This document shows positions 5,438-10,279 of a stretch of 10,279 nt of DNA, one piece after another. The notes beneath the pieces were generated by a model. The model was not told the origin of the DNA. It worked only from the letters and a program-made list of their open reading frames with translations, and ran no database searches. This DNA comes from SIG603 sp964370115 (GTDB lineage: Bacteria > Bacillota > Clostridia > Oscillospirales > Acutalibacteraceae), in NCBI GenBank assembly GCA_964370115.1, contig CAYJIA010000064.1, forward strand, positions 1 to 10,279, in the 5' to 3' direction. How positions within the stretch are numbered: the first letter of the stretch is position 1; each line of letters starts with the position of its first letter. Both the position numbers and the translations under genes were made by a program.

Positions 5438-6863
5438 TTTCATACCTTAATTTTGGTTTTCTTGCGGCAAGTACTTCGTCTGGTCTGCCTATTGGAGTTG
5501 TAAGAGGTGAGCTTTTTAGCTCTTCTGGATTTTCATAAGCTTTTTTTAGCAGAGAAATTACCGTGTCGCATGCAAAGTCTAAAGTTTCTTTTGACTCTGT
5601 TTCTGTAGGCTCAAACATAAGTGCCTCTTTTACTATAAGTGGAAAGTACATGGTGGGTGGGTGCATTTTATAATCTAGCATTGATTTTGCAATGTCAAGC
5701 GCTGTAACGCCTGTTTCTTTTTTGATATCCTCTAATGACAGTACAAACTCATGCATACAAAATCCTTCATGGGCAATTTTGCAGTGTGGCTCTAGTCTAT
5801 ATTTCATATAGTTTGCGTTTAGCACTGCAATTTCAGAAGCTTCGCGCAGACCTTTCATGCCAAGGGTTTTCATGTATAAAAGCGCTCTTAAAGAAACTGC
5901 GAAATTTCCATAGAAGTTTTTAACTCGTCCTATACTTTTTTCTGCATTGTCAAAAACAAAACCCTCATCGGTTTTTATAGGGTGGCAAAGTGGAAGATAT
6001 GGTTTTAGTATGTTTTTAGCACCGACAGAGCCAGAGCCAGGTCCACCACCGCCATGAGGAGTTGCCATAGTTTTGTGCAGGTTAAGATGTATTACATCAA
6101 AGCCCATGTCGCCAGGGCGAACTATGCCCATGATTGCATTTAGGTTTGCGCCGTCATAATAGTTAAGACCGCCTGCACTGTGTATAATTTCGGTAATCTC
6201 AAGTATGTTTTTATCAAAAATCCCAAGGGTGTTGGGATTAGTGAGCATTAGACCTGCTGTGTCCTCGTCAACTGCTTCACGAAGTTTTTCAACATTTACA
6301 CTGCCGTCTTCATATGATGGGACATTTACAACGGTAAATCCTGTCATAACAGTGGTGGCAGGGTTTGTTCCGTGTGCAGAGTCAGGAACAATAATTTTTG
6401 TTTTATTAAAGTTTCCGTTTGCTTCATGATAGGCTTTTATCATTAAAAGTCCTGCAAATTCGCCATGTGCGCCTGCTGCCGGTTGGAACGTCACAACGTC
6501 CATGCCTGTAACGTCGCATATAAGCTTTTCAGCATCAAAAAGTGCCTCCATACTGCCCTGTGCAGTCTCCACATCTTGAAGTGGGTGAACACCTGTAAAT
6601 CCATTAAGCCCTGCAAGCTCCTCATGGACTGCTGGGTTGTATTTCATTGTGCAGCTTCCCAAAGGATAAAAACCGTCGTTTACACCGTGCACTTGTTTTG
6701 CAAGCTCAGCATAATGGCGACTGATGTCTATTTCAGAAAGCTCGGGTAAATCTAAACTGCTTTTTCGTAAAAAAGAGGAAGGAAGCTCACGACTTTTTAC
6801 GTCTGATTTAGGTACGACAGAACAGTATCTGCCTTTTACTGATTTTTCAAATACTAGTTTCAT
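5430..6863 (-). CDS. gcvPB: Glycine dehydrogenase (decarboxylating) subunit 2, P protein
   Basis: This is the PLP-binding half of the split P protein. With GcvPA it decarboxylates glycine and loads the aminomethyl group onto the lipoyl arm of GcvH. The 477 residues contain YPLGSCTMKYNP (66-77), the phosphate-binding region DSAHGTNPAT (161-170) and the NYYDGANLNA segment (234-243). The PLP lysine is Lys264 in NLHKT, followed by the glycine-rich ATPHGGGGPGSG loop. Length and motif order fit the bacterial GcvPB family. The ATG at 6863 has AAGGAGG 8 nt upstream and overlaps the gcvPA stop in an ATGA, so the two subunits are probably made in equal amounts. Nothing appears truncated. Confidence 0.97.
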   Translation of the reverse strand: MKLVFEKSVKGRYCSVVPKSDVKSRELPSSFLRKSSLDLPELSEIDISRHYAELAKQVHGVNDGFYPLGSCTMKYNPAVHEELAGLNGFTGVHPLQDVETAQGSMEALFDAEKLICDVTGMDVVTFQPAAGAHGEFAGLLMIKAYHEANGNFNKTKIIVPDSAHGTNPATTVMTGFTVVNVPSYEDGSVNVEKLREAVDEDTAGLMLTNPNTLGIFDKNILEITEIIHSAGGLNYYDGANLNAIMGIVRPGDMGFDVIHLNLHKTMATPHGGGGPGSGSVGAKNILKPYLPLCHPIKTDEGFVFDNAEKSIGRVKNFYGNFAVSLRALLYMKTLGMKGLREASEIAVLNANYMKYRLEPHCKIAHEGFCMHEFVLSLEDIKKETGVTALDIAKSMLDYKMHPPTMYFPLIVKEALMFEPTETESKETLDFACDTVISLLKKAYENPEELKSSPLTTPIGRPDEVLAARKPKLRYENA

Positions 6864-8176
6864 GAGTTTAAAGCCTCCTTTACTTTACTTACCAAAATAT
6901 CTATTTGTTCTTTAGTGTTTTGTTCAGTGGTGCACCAAAGTATGCCACCGTCTACACTAAGTCCACCAAGTATGTCATTATTCGATAGATATTTTAATAG
7001 CTTAGCATTGTCTATAGGACAAGTAGTCACAAACTCGTGGAAAAACTCGCCATTGTATTTTAGGTTAAAGCCGTCAATTTTTGTGAGTTCTTCGGCAAGG
7101 TAATGTGCCTTGTCATAGCAGAGCATTGCGGTTTCGCTCATGCCTTTTGCACCTAAAGTTGCCATATAAGCGGCGGCTGTCATTGCACAAAGTGCTTGGT
7201 TTGAACAAATATTACTAGATGCTTTCTCACGTCTAATATGTTGTTCTCTTGCTTGTAGAGTCAAAACAAAACAGCGCTTTCCTTTAGAATCTACAGTTTC
7301 GCCTGCAATCCTACCTGGAAGTTTTCTAGCCATGGCAGAAGTTGTTGCCATAAAGCCAAGGTAAGGCCCACCGAAAGATAAAGGCATTCCCAAGGGTTGA
7401 CCTTCACCAACGGCTATATCGGCACCTAGCTCTCTAGGTGTTTTCAAAACAGCAGTTGCTATTGGATTTACACCCATTATGAATTTTGCGCCGACTGCAT
7501 GGGCAAGTTCGCCGATTTTTTCACAGTCATCTATAATTCCATAAAAGTTTGGTTGCTCGGCATATACACAGGCATCACCTTTTTCTAAGGTAGAGGAAAG
7601 TAAATCCATGTCGATTTTTCCGTCTTTACTATCAAGAACGACAAGCTCCATTGCGTTTCCGAAGCAGTAGGTTTTAATGGTTTCTAAAACACCTGGATTT
7701 ATGCAGTTTGATACTATAACCCTGTTTTTATTTCTGTCTTTGCACATGGCAACAGCTTCGGCGGCGGCGCTTGCACCGTCGTATACAGATGCGTTTGATG
7801 CATCCATGCCGGTAAGCTGACAAACCATGGTTTGATATTCAAATATACTTTGTAAAATACCTTGGCTAATCTCCGCTTGATACGGAGTATAAGCCGTTAC
7901 AAAGTTCTCTTTTGCTGTAACTCTTTTTACAATAGAGGGGATGTAGTGGTTATATGCACCGGCACCACGGAAGATACTTTTATAAATCTTGTTTTTGCTT
8001 GCAAGACCGCTTGCATACGCAACAAGTTCTGGCTCGGATATTCCGTCGTCAACACTTGGCTTTTCAAGCATTAAATTTTGAGGAACATCACAAAAAAGCT
8101 CGGTGGGACATTTGATATTAAGTTCGCTTAATATCTCTGAAATTTGTTCATTTGTAGATGGTATATAGCTACCCAT
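6860..8176 (-). CDS. gcvPA: Glycine dehydrogenase (decarboxylating) subunit 1, P protein
   Basis: This is the N-terminal half of the split P protein, which pairs with GcvPB; it has the transaminase fold but not the PLP lysine. The 438 residues begin MGSYIPSTNEQISEILSELN, the usual GcvPA opening. They include FRGAGAYNHYIPSIV (69-83), TAYTPYQAEISQG (94-106), EYQTMVCQLTGMDASNAS (113-130) and YDGASAAAEA (132-141), and later the EGQPLGMPLSFGGPYLG block. The frame is open for six more codons, to an ATG at 8194, but the start at 8176 is chosen because AGGAG lies about 8 nt upstream and MGSYIPST is the conserved N-terminus. A 114-nt gap carrying tandem repeats and hairpins separates it from gcvH, unlike the tight junctions downstream. 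Confidence 0.97.
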   Translation of the reverse strand: MGSYIPSTNEQISEILSELNIKCPTELFCDVPQNLMLEKPSVDDGISEPELVAYASGLASKNKIYKSIFRGAGAYNHYIPSIVKRVTAKENFVTAYTPYQAEISQGILQSIFEYQTMVCQLTGMDASNASVYDGASAAAEAVAMCKDRNKNRVIVSNCINPGVLETIKTYCFGNAMELVVLDSKDGKIDMDLLSSTLEKGDACVYAEQPNFYGIIDDCEKIGELAHAVGAKFIMGVNPIATAVLKTPRELGADIAVGEGQPLGMPLSFGGPYLGFMATTSAMARKLPGRIAGETVDSKGKRCFVLTLQAREQHIRREKASSNICSNQALCAMTAAAYMATLGAKGMSETAMLCYDKAHYLAEELTKIDGFNLKYNGEFFHEFVTTCPIDNAKLLKYLSNNDILGGLSVDGGILWCTTEQNTKEQIDILVSKVKEALNS

Positions 8177-8200
8177 TGTTATTCTCCTATACATTGTGTT

Positions 8201-8280
8201 AGTGAAGAGTGAAGAGTGAAAAGTGAAGAGTTGTGGTTCACGCCGTTGGCGTGTTCTAAAATATAATCACTTTTCAACTC
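8201..8280. repeat. Heptamer tandem repeat and hairpins between gcvH and gcvPA
   Basis: Read on the plus strand, AGTGAAG occurs at 8201, 8208 and 8222, with a variant AGTGAAA at 8215: four 7-nt units in register. A perfect hairpin follows, CACGCC (8239-8244) with GGCGTG (8248-8253), loop GTT. GAGTGAAAAGTG (8214-8225) can also pair with CACTTTTCAACTC (8268-8280), with one bulge, enclosing the first hairpin. The element lies within the transcribed operon, so its RNA form may affect mRNA stability or the ratio of the upstream to downstream proteins. GAGTGAAAAG is shared with the repeat at the end of lpdA. Confidence 0.6.
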
Positions 8281-8290
8281 ACAATATTAA

Positions 8291-8668
8291 TTATAGACTT
8301 TGGCAGTAAGTTTCGTACTCCTCGGCAGTTAATAGTTCTTCAAAATTAGTAACGTCAGATGCCTCGATTAACCATGCTCCGTATGCGTCTTCGTTAATGC
8401 TCTCTGGTGCGTCTAAAAGGTCCTCGTTTATAGCAGATACAGTGCCGCTTACTGGGCTATATAAATCTGAAACAGCTTTAACGCTCTCTACGTCGCCAAA
8501 GGTCTCGCCTGCTGAAATTTCGTCGCCTTCTGCTGGTAAATTCACGAAAACTAAATCGCCCAGTTGATCTTGTGCATAGTCTGTAAGTCCTATTTTAACT
8601 TGATTTTCTGAGATTTCCTCTAGCCATTCGTGTGATTTTGTGTACTTTAAATTTTGTGGGATATTCAT
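8291..8668 (-). CDS. gcvH: Glycine cleavage system H protein
   Basis: This small lipoylated carrier shuttles the aminomethyl group between the P, T and L proteins. The 125 residues match the usual family length. They begin MNIPQNLKYTKSHEWL and contain GLTDYAQDQLGDLVFVNLPAEGD. The lipoyl-attachment site is Lys64 in GDVESVKAVSDLYSPVSG, the expected hammerhead-domain loop, and the C-terminal part has YGAWLIEAS. The start at 8668 has AAAGGAG about 9 nt upstream. It follows gcvT by 42 nt. The lipoylating enzyme is probably the lplA product encoded further along the same transcript. Confidence 0.97.
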   Translation of the reverse strand: MNIPQNLKYTKSHEWLEEISENQVKIGLTDYAQDQLGDLVFVNLPAEGDEISAGETFGDVESVKAVSDLYSPVSGTVSAINEDLLDAPESINEDAYGAWLIEASDVTNFEELLTAEEYETYCQSL

Positions 8669-8710
8669 AATAAAAACTCCTTTAATTTTAATTTTGTTTA
8701 TTTTGTTAAT

Positions 8711-9778
8711 TTATTTTTTGTAAAAAGGAAGCGAAACTACCTCTACAGGTACTTCGCGACCTCTGACAATCGCTGTTAAGCTTGTGCCTATATCGCTAAA
8801 TTTTTTATCGACATAAGCCATGGCAAATGCCGAGCCTAGATGTGGGCAGTGTGTACCGCTTGTGGTTTTTCCGACTTGGGTTTCACCTGAAAGTAAAACT
8901 TCGTTTTCGCGAACTATTCCTCTGCCAGTGACTTTTAGTCCTACACGAACAGGTAAATTAGCAGGCGGATTTAATACTTCACTCTTCCCAATAAAATCAT
9001 CTTTTTCAGTTTTTATTGCAAAGCCAAGGCCTGTTGACATCACGTGGATTTCGTCTGACAGCTCATGACCGTAAAGTGGCATAGATGCCTCAAGTCTTAA
9101 AGTGTCTCTAGCGCCTAGTCCACAGGGAAGCGCACCACTTTCGACAAGTGCTGAGAAAACTGCTGGTGCATCTTTTGGGTCTAGGTAAATTTCATAGCCG
9201 AATTCGCCAGTATATCCTGTTCTTGAAACAAGGCAACTTACACCTGCTACCATTACATTTTCTTTAAAGCTATAATATTTAGTAGGTAAATCCTCTTCAT
9301 TGCAGTGCTTTAGGATAATTTCTTTTGACCTTGGCCCTTGTAGTGCAATTTGAGCTGTTTTGTCGCTTATATCTTCCGACAAAACTTCGCCTTTTAGTTG
9401 AGAGCTTATCCAATCTATGTCTTTTTTTGTGTTAGATGCATTTAAAACGAGAAGGTACTCGTCCTCTGCTTTTTTATAAACAATTAAATCATCTACCTGT
9501 GTGCCGTTTGGATATAGCATTAAAGTATAACGGCAGGCGCCTATTTGCATGGTATCAAAGCTGTTTGTCATAATGTGGTTAAGGTTTTGTAGTGCATCTT
9601 TGCCTTTTAAAACAAATTCGCCCATGTGAGACACATCAAAAATACCTACATCGTGTCGGACGGCGTTATGCTCGGCGATTACACCGCTGTACTGCACAGG
9701 CAATAGGTAGCCTGCAAAGGGTACGATTTTTCCTGAAAGCTTTACGTGTTCGTCGTAAAGTGGGGTTTTTAGTTCCAT
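8711..9778 (-). CDS. gcvT: Aminomethyltransferase (glycine cleavage T protein)
   Basis: It transfers the methylene group from aminomethyl-GcvH to tetrahydrofolate, releasing ammonia and forming 5,10-methylene-THF. The 355 residues begin with the family opening LKTPLYDEHVKLSGKIVPFAGY (3-24) and continue with FDVSHMGEF (47-55) and TQVDDLIVY (93-101), whose aspartates hold the position of the catalytic Asp of characterised T proteins. Then come SRTGYTGEFGYEIY (185-198) and GARDTLRLEASMPLYGHEL (222-240). The C-terminal barrel domain is present, ending VEVVSLPFYKK. The ATG at 9778 has AGGAGG about 7 nt upstream. It is the first gene of the operon, directly behind the riboswitch terminator. Length is normal. 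Confidence 0.97.
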   Translation of the reverse strand: MELKTPLYDEHVKLSGKIVPFAGYLLPVQYSGVIAEHNAVRHDVGIFDVSHMGEFVLKGKDALQNLNHIMTNSFDTMQIGACRYTLMLYPNGTQVDDLIVYKKAEDEYLLVLNASNTKKDIDWISSQLKGEVLSEDISDKTAQIALQGPRSKEIILKHCNEEDLPTKYYSFKENVMVAGVSCLVSRTGYTGEFGYEIYLDPKDAPAVFSALVESGALPCGLGARDTLRLEASMPLYGHELSDEIHVMSTGLGFAIKTEKDDFIGKSEVLNPPANLPVRVGLKVTGRGIVRENEVLLSGETQVGKTTSGTHCPHLGSAFAMAYVDKKFSDIGTSLTAIVRGREVPVEVVSLPFYKK

Positions 9779-9807
9779 ATTTTCCTCCTAAATTTAAAAA
9801 TTAAAAC

Positions 9808-9840
9808 ACAAAAAAGGGCACAGCTAAAAAGCTGCGCCCC
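9808..9840 (-). terminator. Riboswitch-controlled intrinsic terminator before gcvT
   Basis: On the minus strand, GGGCGCAGCT (9839-9830) pairs with AGCTGTGCCC (9825-9816), a 10-bp stem with one G-U pair and a 4-nt loop, followed by six U (9815-9810). It lies between the riboswitch and the gcvT ribosome binding site. The first three G of its 5' arm are also needed for P1 of the second aptamer, so the two folds exclude each other. Confidence 0.9.
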
Positions 9841-10004
9841 GTCGTTTAACCTGAAAGATTCTCCGATACAATCGGATTGCTTCGTCGGTACTGTAAAAAC
9901 AGATTTCCGGAGTTTGTCAAATATCGGTCCTTTTGCCTGAGAGTTTTTGCATTTTTCCCCTTCGGCGCTAAAAAAAATAGTCTCTCCCGATATCATCAAC
10001 CAAA
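9837..10004 (-). promoter_or_regulatory. Tandem glycine riboswitch controlling the gcv operon
   Basis: The minus-strand leader holds two glycine aptamers. Aptamer 1 (9993-9921) has a 7-bp P1, ATATCGG/CCGATAT, and the conserved blocks CGGGAGAG, GCCGAAGGGG and CTCTCAGGCAAAAGGACCG. Aptamer 2 (9912-9837) has P1 CTCCG/CGGGG, then CTGTTTTTACAG, ACCGACGAAG, a TCCGATTGTATCGGA hairpin and CTTTCAGGTTAAACGACGG. The leader TTTG (10004-10001) can pair with CAAA (9916-9913) in the inter-aptamer linker, matching the leader-linker kink-turn helix known for tandem glycine riboswitches. Because aptamer 2 P1 uses the same G residues as the terminator stem, glycine binding should block termination and switch the operon on. 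The 3' limit given is the end of P1; the expression platform continues into the terminator. Confidence 0.95.
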
Positions 10005-10023
10005 GTCTATGTACTTTATAAGT

Positions 10024-10052
10024 AAAATACCACAATATATGAAAAATTGCAA
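10024..10052 (-). promoter_or_regulatory. Promoter of the glycine cleavage operon
   Basis: On the minus strand, TTGCAA (10052-10047) is followed after 17 nt by TATTTT (10029-10024). TGG sits directly before the -10 box, which makes an extended -10. The start would be near 10017, about 13 nt before the first riboswitch pairing. It is divergent from the tRNA promoter, with about 38 nt between the two -35 boxes. Confidence 0.55.
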
Positions 10053-10089
10053 TACTAATAAATAAAAATAGATTTAAAATAAAAAAATC

Positions 10090-10119
10090 TTGACAAATAT
10101 ATGCAATGTAAATTATAAT
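10090..10119 (+). promoter_or_regulatory. Promoter of tRNA-Thr
   Basis: A perfect TTGACA (10090-10095) and a perfect TATAAT (10114-10119) are separated by 18 nt, placing the start about 12 nt before the mature tRNA 5' end. Such a strong promoter is typical of stable-RNA genes. Confidence 0.85.
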
Positions 10120-10137
10120 AAGCTGTACTAAAAAATT

Positions 10138-10213
10138 GCTGTTATGGCTCAGGCGGCAGAGCACGTCCTTGGTAAGGACGAGGTCACCGGTTCGAATCCG
10201 GTTAACAGCTCCA
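10138..10213 (+). tRNA. tRNA-Thr (anticodon GGT)
   Basis: The 76-nt cloverleaf folds perfectly. The acceptor is GCTGTTA/TAACAGC, the D arm GCTC/GAGC around AGGCGGCA, the anticodon arm CGTCC/GGACG with loop TTGGTAA, the variable region AGGTC, and the T arm ACCGG/CCGGT with loop TTCGAAT. The discriminator is T and CCA is encoded. The anticodon GGT reads the threonine codons ACC and ACT. It has its own promoter and terminator and no neighbouring tRNA within the window, so it is probably transcribed alone. Confidence 0.97.
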
Positions 10214-10235
10214 GTCGAGAGCCCCGACGCGCAAA
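10214..10235 (+). repeat. GTCGAGAGCC-CGAC stem-loop repeat directly behind the tRNA
   Basis: It begins at the nucleotide after the tRNA CCA end: GTCGAGAGCCCCGAC then GCGCAAA. It matches the minus strand of 3049-3028 in 20 of 22 positions. It overlaps the 5' arm of the tRNA terminator, so repeat and terminator are merged here. Confidence 0.6.
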
Positions 10236-10252
10236 TCGCGTTCGGGGTTTTC
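10222..10252 (+). terminator. Intrinsic terminator of tRNA-Thr
   Basis: CCCCGACGCG (10222-10231) pairs with CGCGTTCGGGG (10237-10247), leaving one bulged T, with a 5-nt loop and a TTTTCTT tail. It lies 8 nt downstream of the tRNA CCA end. The GC-rich stem stands out in this AT-rich region. Confidence 0.85.
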
Positions 10253-10264
10253 TTGCGTTTAAAA

Positions 10265-10279
10265 GTCGAGAGCCTCGAC
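10265..10279 (+). repeat. GTCGAGAGCCTCGAC repeat core, cut by the window end
   Basis: These last 15 nt are an exact reverse-complement match to 3035-3049 and differ at one position from 10214-10228. Each can form a GTCGAG/CTCGAC hairpin with a 3-nt loop. The rest of the element lies beyond the window. Confidence 0.6.

Noticed and set aside
4448..8176. Long plus-strand open frames opposite lplA, gcvPB and gcvPA
   Set aside because: They are antisense shadows of well-identified enzymes with complete family motifs, and show no RBS or recognisable protein content.
8177..8194. Six-codon N-terminal extension of GcvPA from an ATG at 8194
   Set aside because: The AGGAG ribosome binding site lies within the extension, correctly spaced for the ATG at 8176, and MGSYIPST is the usual family N-terminus.
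9769..10164. 131-codon minus-strand open frame across the riboswitch and promoter
   Set aside because: The region is fully explained by the promoter, tandem glycine aptamers and terminator; the predicted protein resembles no family and has no RBS.

Overview
The window looks like a chromosomal segment of a low-GC, Gram-positive anaerobe of the class Clostridia (Bacillota). Supporting signs are the AT-rich intergenic DNA, strong AAGGAGG-type ribosome binding sites, near-consensus sigma-A promoters, a split glycine decarboxylase (GcvPA plus GcvPB), a tandem glycine riboswitch, and dispersed GTAGGGG and GTTGATAGTTG repeats of a kind I associate with clostridial genomes. The genus cannot be fixed from the sequence.

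Right half (about 3.1-10.05 kb, minus strand): a complete glycine cleavage operon. A minus-strand promoter (10024-10052) drives a leader with a tandem glycine riboswitch and an intrinsic terminator. The genes follow in the order gcvT, gcvH, gcvPA, gcvPB, lplA, lpdA. Together they encode the T, H, P and L proteins and a lipoate-protein ligase that can charge the H protein with scavenged lipoate. The riboswitch should turn the operon on when glycine is abundant. Two junctions overlap (gcvPA/gcvPB by 4 nt, gcvPB/lplA by 8 nt). The gcvH-gcvPA gap instead carries a 7-nt tandem repeat and hairpins, and the lpdA stop codon lies inside a dispersed repeat.

Far right (10.09-10.28 kb, plus strand): a divergently transcribed tRNA-Thr(GGT) gene with a near-perfect promoter, encoded CCA and its own terminator. 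Copies of a GTCGAGAGCC-CGAC stem-loop repeat follow it, and the same repeat recurs downstream of lpdA.

Left part (0-2.9 kb): a set of small, unrelated genes. These are the 5' part of a small membrane protein (minus, cut by the window edge), a membrane-anchored DUF4097-type beta-solenoid protein (minus), a 57-residue ORF (plus), a rhodanese-domain lipoprotein (minus) and a GNAT acetyltransferase (plus). The last two are divergent across a shared region with a palindrome. Intergenic stretches at 205-429 and 2887-3092 are packed with repeat modules and hairpins.

I found no CRISPR array, transposase, phage gene or recognisable defence system. The glycine cleavage operon is a known system. The less ordinary signals are the repeat families sitting at gene ends and inside the operon, and the regular 19-residue solenoid in the DUF4097-like protein.
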